Shown here one piece after another: positions 7,532 through 13,457 of a stretch of 13,457 bases of DNA (position 1 is the first letter of the stretch; each line of letters starts with the position of its first letter). The notes under the pieces were generated by a model. That model had not been told where the DNA came from, made no database searches, and saw only the letters and a list, made by a program, of their open reading frames with translations. The stretch comes from an uncultured Blautia sp. (GTDB lineage: Bacteria; Bacillota; Clostridia; Lachnospirales; Lachnospiraceae), in contig URVB01000071.1 in the NCBI GenBank assembly GCA_900551075.1, positions 1 through 13,457 of the forward strand, read 5' to 3'. The translations under genes were made by a program, and so were the position numbers.

Positions 7532-8512
7532 ATGAGTAAAAATATTTTAAGTATCAGGGATTTAGTCATTCATTATGAGACTGACGAAGAAGTCGTAGAG
7601 GCTGTAAATAAAATTAATCTTACTCTGGGAAGGGGGCAGGTTTTGGGGCTGGTAGGAGAGACAGGCGCCGGCAAAACGACGACGGCTCTTGGCATTATGG
7701 GGCTTCTGCCGCCCAAGGTAGGTCATGTGATCCAGGGCAGCATTGAGCTGGACGGAGAAAATCTTCTGTCGAAATCCGCAAGAGAAATGCGTGCTGTCCG
7801 CGGCAAAAAGATCAGCATGATCTTCCAGGACCCTATGACTGCCTTAAACCCGGTTAAGACTGTCGGTGACCAGATTGCAGAGGTTGTTTATCTGCACAAT
7901 AAACGCTCCAGAGCAGAAGCACTGAAAAGAGCACAGGAAATGCTGGCAATGGTAGGGATCGTTCCGGAGAGGTATAAAGATTATCCGCATCAGTTCTCCG
8001 GGGGTATGAAGCAGCGTATTGTCATTGCAATCGCATTGGCCTGTGAACCGGAGCTTTTGATTGCAGATGAACCTACGACTGCACTGGATGTAACCATTCA
8101 GGCACAGATTTTGGATATGATGCGCAAGCTGCAGAAGGAAAACGGAACCTCCATGATCCTGATTACCCATGATCTGGGTGTTGTTGCCGAAATGTGCGAC
8201 CACTGTGCAGTTATGTACGGCGGTGAAATTGTGGAATACGGTACCGTTTGTCAGATTTTTGATAATCCGAAGCATCCGTATACAAAAGCTCTGTACCGTT
8301 CCATTCCGTCGCTGGATCAGGACGTGGAGAGACTTCATGTCATTCCGGGAATGGTAACGGATCCTTCGGACCTGCCGAGCTGCTGCAGCTTCTGTGAACG
8401 CTGTGAGGAGAAGAAGCCGGAATGTGCAGAGCATGATCCGTGGACGGTTGAGGTGGAACCGGGACATACAGCAAAATGTTTCCGGTATACACCGGAATGG
8501 GAGGCGAAATAA
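7532..8512 (+). CDS. ABC transporter ATP-binding protein, DppD/OppD type
   Basis: A 326-residue ATPase that drives import with the next gene product. Visible motifs: Walker A GETGAGKTT (42-50), Q-loop IFQDP (Gln99), signature FSGGMKQR (155-162), Walker B LLIADE (175-180, catalytic Glu180), D-loop ALD and H-loop His213 (ITHDLG). The C-terminal oligopeptide/dipeptide-type extension (~235-326) contains HPYTKAL and a cysteine cluster: Cys284, 285, 288, 291, 298 and 316. In the DppD structure from Thermoanaerobacter tengcongensis such a tail binds a [4Fe-4S] cluster, so the same is possible here (established for that relative, inferred for this protein). ATG 7532 follows AAGGAG (7516-7521), which overlaps the stop of the permease gene. 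All catalytic motifs look intact. Confidence 0.94.
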   Translation: MSKNILSIRDLVIHYETDEEVVEAVNKINLTLGRGQVLGLVGETGAGKTTTALGIMGLLPPKVGHVIQGSIELDGENLLSKSAREMRAVRGKKISMIFQDPMTALNPVKTVGDQIAEVVYLHNKRSRAEALKRAQEMLAMVGIVPERYKDYPHQFSGGMKQRIVIAIALACEPELLIADEPTTALDVTIQAQILDMMRKLQKENGTSMILITHDLGVVAEMCDHCAVMYGGEIVEYGTVCQIFDNPKHPYTKALYRSIPSLDQDVERLHVIPGMVTDPSDLPSCCSFCERCEEKKPECAEHDPWTVEVEPGHTAKCFRYTPEWEAK

Positions 8513-9475
8513 ATGGAAAATCTGATAGAAGTTAGAAATCTGAAGAAGTATTTTTTGACGCCCCGCGGGATGCTCCATGCTGTGGACAATGTGACCTTCA
8601 GCATTGAAAAAGGAAAAACGATTGGTATTGTGGGAGAGTCCGGATGTGGAAAATCCACCCTGGGAAAGACGCTGATGAGACTGCATAACCCGACTTCCGG
8701 TGAGATATTGTATAAGGGCGCCGACATTGCCGGCATGCCGATTAAGGAGTTTAAAAAGAATTACCGTTCCCACATTCAGATGGTATTCCAGGATCCGTAT
8801 GCATCCCTGGATCCTCGTATGAATGTACTGCAGTTGATCGAGGAACCCATCAAGGTAAACAACAAAAAACTAAGCAAAACTGAGGTTACAAAGAAGGCGC
8901 AGGAAATGATGAATCTGGTAGGTCTGGCTAAGAGACTGGAAGGTTCTTATCCCCATGAGCTGGATGGCGGGCGCCGTCAGCGTATCGGTGTTGCCCGTGC
9001 TCTTTCCCTGAATCCGGAGTTCGTTGTTTGTGACGAGCCGGTATCCGCACTGGATGTATCCATTCAGGCGCAGATTCTGAACCTCCTTCAGGACCTGCAG
9101 GAAGAACGCGGTCTGACGTATATGTTTATTACTCATGATATGTCCGTGGTAAAACATATTTCCGATGACATCGCAGTGATGTATCTGGGGCAGATGATCG
9201 AGAAATGTCCTGCAAATGAGATTTTTAAGGATACCATTCATCCGTATTCTCAGGCACTTTTGTCTGCAATTCCGATTCCCAATGTGCACGTAAAGCATGA
9301 AAGAATGGTTCTTAAGGGAGAACTTACCTCCCCGATTGATCCGAAGCCGTGCTGCCGTTTTGCAGCAAGATGCCCGTATGCAAAACAGGAGTGCCTGGAA
9401 AGAGAACCACAGCTTCGCGAGCTTCGTCAGAATCATCTGGTGGCATGTCATTATGCGGAAAATTTCGTAAGATAA
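8513..9475 (+). CDS. ABC transporter ATP-binding protein, DppF/OppF type
   Basis: A 320-residue second ATPase. The ATG (8513) directly abuts the TAA of the DppD-type gene (8510-8512), so translation is probably coupled. Motifs: Walker A GESGCGKST (41-49), Q-loop VFQDP (Gln93), Walker B FVVCDE (170-175, Glu175), D-loop SALD and H-loop His208 (FITHDMS). The ABC signature reads ELDGGRRQR (149-157) where most relatives have (F/L)SGGQ(R/K)QR, so Ser is replaced by Asp and Gln by Arg. I believe this variant is found across a clostridial DppF-like group, so it need not mean loss of function. The C-terminal tail has HPYSQAL and cysteines 280, 281, 287, 294 and 312, again able to hold an Fe-S cluster. 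It pairs with the DppD-type ATPase to energise the permeases. Confidence 0.94.
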   Translation: MENLIEVRNLKKYFLTPRGMLHAVDNVTFSIEKGKTIGIVGESGCGKSTLGKTLMRLHNPTSGEILYKGADIAGMPIKEFKKNYRSHIQMVFQDPYASLDPRMNVLQLIEEPIKVNNKKLSKTEVTKKAQEMMNLVGLAKRLEGSYPHELDGGRRQRIGVARALSLNPEFVVCDEPVSALDVSIQAQILNLLQDLQEERGLTYMFITHDMSVVKHISDDIAVMYLGQMIEKCPANEIFKDTIHPYSQALLSAIPIPNVHVKHERMVLKGELTSPIDPKPCCRFAARCPYAKQECLEREPQLRELRQNHLVACHYAENFVR

Positions 9476-9529
9476 CAGTGCCCCGGTAAAAGAGTTGGAG
9501 CCTGCCAGAAGGCATGGACGTAAAGGATA

Positions 9530-9535
9530 TATAAT
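9530..9535 (+). promoter_or_regulatory. Consensus -10 box (TATAAT) before the regulator gene
   Basis: A perfect TATAAT lies 33 bases before ATG 9569, in the 93-base gap after the transporter genes. No good -35 is at the usual spacing (AGAAGG at 9507-9512), as is common for activator-dependent promoters. I see no intrinsic terminator between 9476 and 9568, so readthrough from the transporter operon is also possible. Confidence 0.4.
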
Positions 9536-9568
9536 GCTTTTTGCCTATACCATTTTGGAGGAATATGC

Positions 9569-11968
9569 ATGTTAAAAAAAGAGAAATTTTATTTATCCAT
9601 ACAGGATAATCCGCATGAAGAAAGTATGCATTCGGAAATTGAGCTTATATTTATTTTGGAAGGAAATGTGGATATCAGTGTGGAGCAGAAGGTGTCCCAC
9701 CTGAAGGCGGAGGATATTCTTGTTGTCAACGCGAATAAACACCATACGCTGAAGGCGTCAGAAGGGCAGTTGATCATGCGCCTGATGATCCATTATAAAA
9801 TGGCATGCGAAGCATTCCAGGGAGAAAATGTAATATTCTGGTGTGATTCCAGCGTTTCTAAAAATGAGAAATATAACGAGCTGAGAATCATATTGAAGCG
9901 TCTTCTGAAGCATTATGCAGAGAAAGAAAATTATGAAAAAACCTTTGGGTTTATGGCGGACTGTTACTTGATACTTCATCATCTTACCGCCAATTTTATG
10001 GTGAAATCCACGGATATCCAGAACAGTGAGGAAGGAGACCGGTATGAGGAGCGGCTGAATCAGATCAACCAGTATATCAATACGAATTATGACCAGCCTA
10101 TCAGTATGAAGGATCTGTCTGAAAAGCTGTTTCTTTCCAATGGTTATTTATCTCGGTTTTTTAAGAAAAATTACGGGATGAGCTTTGCCAGTTATCTGAC
10201 AAATGTCCGGGTCTTTCATGCAGCGGACGAGCTTCTCTATACCGATGCGCCGATTACGGTGGTGGCCTATGACTGCGGGTTTACCTCAGCGGCATTTTTT
10301 AATAAAGTGTTTAAGAATGCATATGGGGTCACGCCTTCGGAGTTCCGCAGGAGGGCGGCCGCACAGGAAAGAGAAACAGAAGCTGATTCTGATAAAAAGG
10401 CTCTGGAGAAGAGAATTGAGCGGATTGTGATAAAGGAAGAGCTTGGTGATGCATGCGGAGATGATTCCCATGTAAGGGAGGTTACCGGAGAGTATTCGGT
10501 AACAGAGCCGGAAGAGTTTCAGAATTATTGGGGTGACACCATTAATTTCGGAGATGCATCCAATCTTTTGCATTCCTCTATGCGTGAGCATCTGATGATC
10601 CTGCAGAGGGCGCTGGGGTTTCAATACGTCCGGTTCTGGAGCCTGTTCACAAAAGGATTTTTTATTAAGCCTGATCAGGAGGAATATGATTTCAGCCAGA
10701 TCGATTCCATACTGGATTTTGTTCTGGAACAGGGAATGAAGCCGTTTATTGAATTGGGAATGAAGCCCAAGGTCATTCATTATGAGGTAGGGCAGACCGT
10801 AGAGACAGAAAGGGTGACATATCAGCCTTTTACGGTACCACAATGGGACCGGCTCATGCGTGCCTTTATGCGTCATCTGAGTATGCGTTACGGTCAGAAT
10901 GTATTGGACGGATGGCGGATGGAGCTTTGGTTTGACGAAGATCTCAGATCAAATAGAAATGAATGGGAAAACTATTTTGACAAATTTGAAGTCACCTACC
11001 GGGCTGTAAAAGAATGCAATGAAAAAATCGCGGTCGGCGGTTATGGTATCAGAATGGATTACGGTGCGGAGCAAAGGCAGGATTTTTTGGCCCGATGGGC
11101 TTTGAGAACCTGTCAGCCGGATTACATATCCATTATGTTTTATGCATATGAGCGCGGCGCGGACGGCAAAGACATTTATGCGAAACGAAGTACAGACAAT
11201 GAAGTGTTCCTGCATTTCTTGGATAGAGAAAAAAAGCTTCTGTCTGCGTGCGGAATGGGAGCGCTTCCAATCTATATCTGTGAGTGGAATCTGACACCCA
11301 GTGTGCGTAACTATATCAATGATTCTACCTTTAAGGGGGCCTATATTATCAAGAATATCATTGATCTGTATGGAAGGGTGGAGTGTATGGGATATGGCGC
11401 AGGAAGCGACCGGCAGTATGCCTCTTACGATACACCGGGAATGCTGTTTGGCGGAACCGGCCTGATTACCAAGGAAGGAATCCTGAAGCCGGCGGCCTTT
11501 GCGCTGGAGTTTATGAACCGGCTGTTTCCGTATTATGTGGGAAAGGATAAGAATTATCTGATCACCACAGACTGTCATGATAATTACGGAATCGTCTGTC
11601 ACAACCAGCAGATTTTGAATTACAATTATTATCTGACATCCGAATCAGCGATTGAAAAGGACTGTACATGGAAATACTTTGAAGGCCGCCGGAAGCTCAA
11701 GCTTAAGCTTCTGCTGAAAGGTTTGAGGGACGGGGCGTACCGCGTAAAGGTTTACCGCATCAATTACCTGAACGGAAGTGTGCTGGATATCTGGGAGTCC
11801 ATGGATTATGACAATGAACTTTCCAGAAATGATGTCAAGTATTTCCGGAGAATCTGCGAACCCAAGATGAGTATTCGGAAAGCAGAGACGGTACAGGGAA
11901 ATCTGCTGATCCGGGAAGAGCTTCAGATGAATGAAATTGCATTTATCCGGATCAGGCGGATCATATAA
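9569..11968 (+). CDS. AraC-family regulator fused to a GH39 (beta-xylosidase-like) domain
   Basis: A 799-residue one-component regulator with three parts. Residues ~10-75 look like the AraC N-terminal cupin (HSEIELIFILEGNVDISV, ILVVNANKHHTLKA). Residues ~163-262 are the AraC DNA-binding domain with two helix-turn-helix units (ISMKDLSEKLFLSNGYLSRFFKK, and VAYDCGFTSAAFFNKVFKNAYGVTPSEFRR). A charged linker (265-300) leads to a GH39 barrel (~312-690: WGDTINFGDASNL, FQYVRFWSLF, QWDRLMRAFMRHL), then a beta-rich C-terminus. The expected GH39 nucleophile is present as Glu572 in YICEWN. The acid/base motif (E-x-W-N-E-P in active GH39) reads ELWFDE (452-457), so the Glu aligns with Asp456. The domain may therefore sense a xylo-configured ligand rather than cleave it. 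GGAGGA (9557-9562) sets the start; an overlapping ATG at 9565 reads only 14 codons. Likely targets are the neighbouring glycosidase and transporter genes (inference). Confidence 0.9.
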   Translation: MLKKEKFYLSIQDNPHEESMHSEIELIFILEGNVDISVEQKVSHLKAEDILVVNANKHHTLKASEGQLIMRLMIHYKMACEAFQGENVIFWCDSSVSKNEKYNELRIILKRLLKHYAEKENYEKTFGFMADCYLILHHLTANFMVKSTDIQNSEEGDRYEERLNQINQYINTNYDQPISMKDLSEKLFLSNGYLSRFFKKNYGMSFASYLTNVRVFHAADELLYTDAPITVVAYDCGFTSAAFFNKVFKNAYGVTPSEFRRRAAAQERETEADSDKKALEKRIERIVIKEELGDACGDDSHVREVTGEYSVTEPEEFQNYWGDTINFGDASNLLHSSMREHLMILQRALGFQYVRFWSLFTKGFFIKPDQEEYDFSQIDSILDFVLEQGMKPFIELGMKPKVIHYEVGQTVETERVTYQPFTVPQWDRLMRAFMRHLSMRYGQNVLDGWRMELWFDEDLRSNRNEWENYFDKFEVTYRAVKECNEKIAVGGYGIRMDYGAEQRQDFLARWALRTCQPDYISIMFYAYERGADGKDIYAKRSTDNEVFLHFLDREKKLLSACGMGALPIYICEWNLTPSVRNYINDSTFKGAYIIKNIIDLYGRVECMGYGAGSDRQYASYDTPGMLFGGTGLITKEGILKPAAFALEFMNRLFPYYVGKDKNYLITTDCHDNYGIVCHNQQILNYNYYLTSESAIEKDCTWKYFEGRRKLKLKLLLKGLRDGAYRVKVYRINYLNGSVLDIWESMDYDNELSRNDVKYFRRICEPKMSIRKAETVQGNLLIREELQMNEIAFIRIRRII

Positions 11969-11971
11969 AAG

Positions 11972-12025
11972 AAAGAGCTTTCGCAGCAGAATAGAGTTAT
12001 TCCTTCTGCTCCGGGGGCTTTTTTA
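11972..12025 (+). terminator. Intrinsic terminator after the AraC-GH39 gene
   Basis: The segment 11972-11991 pairs with 12004-12023 almost end to end. AGCAGAA (11985-11991) with TTCTGCT (12004-12010) is the core; outward, one C/C mismatch is followed by G-C, G-U and A-U pairs. The loop is 12 bases. A T-run (12019-12024) forms the 3' side of the stem base. It begins three bases after the regulator's stop and separates the regulator from the redox genes. Confidence 0.85.
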
Positions 12026-12203
12026 TTTCATACCAGGGTATTTCGTTTTGTTGTGCAATCCGGCTCATAGCTGCCGTTGGTACGGCGGAGAGGTCAAAAT
12101 TTGCCAGACGGAATTGCCTTTTCCGAAAAACAGAGAAAATAAAGGTTACTATAGGGTCGGATAATGAGATAAAATACGGAAAGTGCTTATCGGGCAGATG
12201 CTT
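12026..12203. other. Gene-free spacer with a small hairpin
   Basis: No plus-strand gene is convincing here. GCCGT (12073-12077) and ACGGC (12082-12086) form a 5-bp hairpin with a TGGT loop. A minus-strand frame spanning 11997-12335 is open but runs across the terminator and into the next gene, and has no clear ribosome site, so it is not called. The part 11997-12110 has an oddly protein-like minus-strand translation and may be a dispersed intergenic element (see findings). Confidence 0.4.
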
Positions 12204-12236
12204 TATAATGACAGCATAAGCGTAGCTGTTCATTAT
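12204..12236 (+). promoter_or_regulatory. Consensus -10 box overlapping a palindrome (candidate operator) for the redox genes
   Basis: TATAAT occupies 12204-12209, 86 bases before ATG 12295, with no good -35 at the usual distance. It runs into an inverted repeat: ATAATGACAGC (12205-12215) and GCTGTTCATTAT (12225-12236), complementary apart from one extra base, with a 9-base spacer. A dyad covering the -10 and start region is a classic repressor position. It could equally act as an RNA stem-loop in a 5' leader. Confidence 0.45.
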
Positions 12237-12294
12237 CTTCACGGCTGCAGATAAATACCGATGTACGAATTTGAAGGAAAAGAGAGGAAGAAGA

Positions 12295-13278
12295 ATGAGA
12301 ATTTTAGGATTGTCTTTTGGAAAGAAAAATGCCAACTGCGATATTCTCTGTAAGGAGGCTCTTTATGGAGCAAGAGAAGCGTACCCGGATGCAGAGATCA
12401 AGTTCATCAATACACAGAGATTGACTATTGACCGCTGTATCGGATGCGGGGCATGTTCAAAAGCATTGGAAAAAGGAAAAGATAATGTCTGTATTATCAA
12501 GGACGATTTCCAGATGGTTGAGAATGAAATCCGTGCAGCGGATGCAGTGATCGTTGCCGCTCCCGTATATGTATTGCAGCCGGTAGGACAGTTTAAAAAT
12601 CTGGTAGACCGTTTCTCCTGCAGACATGATGTATCCGCAATCAACTGGGTACTGGATAAGAGAAGGGCAGGCGAGATGCCGGGAGACCCCGACGAGTTTC
12701 CGCAGGCACGCTTAAGAAGACGTACGGTTTCTTATATTTCAGTAGGTGGTGCAAGTACAGACCACTGGACTTCTATGGGTACGGCAACCCTTCATTTATT
12801 CGGCTTTCCGGTAATGATGCAGGTGGTATCCAACTATAATGCAAACAGTATGGGAACCGTTGGAAATCCATATCTTGATAAAGAACTGATCGGACATATG
12901 CACGAAATCGGAAAACGTACCGCCAAGGCATATGAAATGGCTCCGAAGGATGTAGAATACTATAATCCGAAGGATATGGGAACCTGTCCGGTGTGCCATC
13001 AGAATCTTCTGACAGTAAACGGCACAACAACCGTCCAGTGCCCGATCTGCGGCATTGAAGGAAAGATTTCCATTGACGAAGATAAATTAAATGTCACCTT
13101 CTCTGAAAAAGAGCAGGCAAGAGCAAGAGGTACCTTTGCAGGACTCCGTGAGCATACGGTAGAGATTCAGGGCTTTGGCGCTGTCTGCGGACCAAAGATT
13201 ATGGCAAACAAAGAATATCTGGATAAACAGATGGACGAAAGAATCAAAAAATTTGAGGAAACCATCAATCAACAATAA
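12295..13278 (+). CDS. Flavodoxin-like NAD(P)H/FMN oxidoreductase with Isf-type cysteines and a zinc ribbon
   Basis: ATG 12295 is chosen because GAGAGGAAG (12282-12290) precedes it; a TTG at 12271 would lie before this site. The 327-residue product has a flavodoxin-like NADPH-dependent FMN reductase fold: MRILGLSFGKKNANC (first strand and FMN phosphate loop), ADAVIVAAPVYVLQPVGQFKNLVDRF (82-107, the flavin-contacting 'PVY' region) and VGGAST (150-155). Cys48, 51 and 54 (CIGCGAC) with Cys66 resemble the compact cluster motif of iron-sulfur flavoproteins (Isf), but the last spacing is 11, longer than in Isf. Residues 231-252 add a CPVC...CPIC zinc-ribbon-like pair, so the ~100-residue C-terminus is extra to the family core. 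It is probably an electron carrier or reductase, cytoplasmic, feeding the FAD enzyme encoded 102 bases downstream. Its substrate is unknown. Confidence 0.85.
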   Translation: MRILGLSFGKKNANCDILCKEALYGAREAYPDAEIKFINTQRLTIDRCIGCGACSKALEKGKDNVCIIKDDFQMVENEIRAADAVIVAAPVYVLQPVGQFKNLVDRFSCRHDVSAINWVLDKRRAGEMPGDPDEFPQARLRRRTVSYISVGGASTDHWTSMGTATLHLFGFPVMMQVVSNYNANSMGTVGNPYLDKELIGHMHEIGKRTAKAYEMAPKDVEYYNPKDMGTCPVCHQNLLTVNGTTTVQCPICGIEGKISIDEDKLNVTFSEKEQARARGTFAGLREHTVEIQGFGAVCGPKIMANKEYLDKQMDERIKKFEETINQQ

Positions 13279-13322
13279 AAATTTCTAAACCAGAAAGATA
13301 GTGTATACATAAGAATTTTTTG

Positions 13323-13350
13323 TCAGTAACCGCAGAAATGTGGTTACTGA
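13323..13350 (+). other. Perfect stem-loop between the two oxidoreductase genes
   Basis: TCAGTAACC (13323-13331) and GGTTACTGA (13342-13350) form nine perfect pairs, extendable by a G-U and a C-G, around a small loop. No T-run follows; the T-run (13315-13321) is before it. It could be an operator, an mRNA processing site or a weak attenuator ahead of the next gene. Confidence 0.5.
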
Positions 13351-13380
13351 TTCCTATAAATGGGAAAAGGAGTAGAGCTG

Positions 13381-13457
13381 ATGAAAAGATATGAAACGCA
13401 GGTCTGCGTGATCGCGGCAGGTCCGTCCGGCCTTTCCGCTGCCGTGCAGGCAGCGGA
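13381..13457 (+). CDS. FAD-dependent oxidoreductase, N-terminal fragment (cut by right edge)
   Basis: Only 25 codons are present: a short lead, then VCVIAAGPSGLSAAVQAA, the first strand, glycine-rich turn and helix of an FAD-binding Rossmann fold. The first glycine of the usual G-x-G-x-x-G is Ala (AAGPSG). This is an acceptable variant that I associate with fumarate-reductase-like FAD_binding_2 proteins of gut anaerobes, but this fragment cannot decide the subfamily. AAGGAG (13367-13372) lies 8 bases before the ATG. It is probably cotranscribed with the flavodoxin-like gene, which could supply its electrons. Confidence 0.8.
   Translation, partial: MKRYETQVCVIAAGPSGLSAAVQAA

Noticed and set aside
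7844..8773. 309-codon minus-strand ORF opposite the two ATPase genes
   Set aside because: It spans the junction of two intact ATPase genes and has composition typical of an antisense shadow.
9500..9516. Small TGCC/GGCA hairpin after the last ATPase gene as a terminator
   Set aside because: The stem is only four pairs and no T-run follows directly.
11931..12164. 77-codon plus-strand ORF overlapping the regulator's end and the terminator
   Set aside because: It starts inside the regulator gene without a ribosome site and reads through the terminator hairpin.
11997..12335. 112-codon minus-strand ORF between the regulator and the redox genes
   Set aside because: It crosses a strong plus-strand terminator and overlaps the start of the next gene, with no clear ribosome site or recognised domain. 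Only its last part is flagged as a possible repeat.
1..13457. CRISPR array, tRNA/rRNA genes, insertion sequences or phage genes
   Set aside because: No regularly spaced repeats, tRNA-like cloverleaf, transposase or integrase sequence was recognised on either strand.

Overview
The window looks like a piece of a Gram-positive, anaerobic Clostridia chromosome, most likely a gut Lachnospiraceae. This is an inference from moderate GC, AGGAGG-type ribosome sites before nearly every gene, and the protein styles: DppD/DppF-type ATPases with cysteine-rich tails, an AraC-GH39 fusion, and a flavodoxin-type plus FAD-dependent oxidoreductase pair. All genes I accept lie on the + strand.

Region 1 (2-3700) encodes sugar-processing enzymes that appear to be cytoplasmic. 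It holds the C-terminal part of a GH106-like (rhamnosidase-type) glycoside hydrolase cut by the left edge, a complete GH43 beta-xylosidase/alpha-L-arabinofuranosidase-type enzyme, and a small SnoaL/NTF2-like protein. Region 2 (3901-9475) is a complete five-gene ABC importer of the peptide/nickel/oligosaccharide (Opp/Dpp) class: binding protein, two permeases and two ATPases. A long hairpin after the binding-protein gene fits the usual excess of binding protein over membrane parts. Region 3 (9569-11968) is a 799-residue regulator with an AraC-type cupin and DNA-binding domain fused to a GH39 (beta-xylosidase-like) domain. It ends in a strong intrinsic terminator.

Region 4 (12295 to the right edge) begins after that terminator. 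It holds an iron-sulfur-flavoprotein-like NAD(P)H/FMN oxidoreductase with a zinc ribbon, then the first 25 codons of an FAD-dependent oxidoreductase. A palindrome overlapping a consensus -10 box lies upstream of this pair.

A working model (inference): a short plant-derived xylose/arabinose/rhamnose-containing glycoside is imported by the Opp-type transporter and trimmed inside the cell by the GH106-like and GH43 enzymes. The AraC-GH39 protein would sense it, since its GH39 domain keeps the nucleophile but seems to have lost the normal acid/base motif. The SnoaL-like protein and the redox pair could act on a non-sugar aglycone, but the terminator between regions 3 and 4 means the redox pair may be unrelated.
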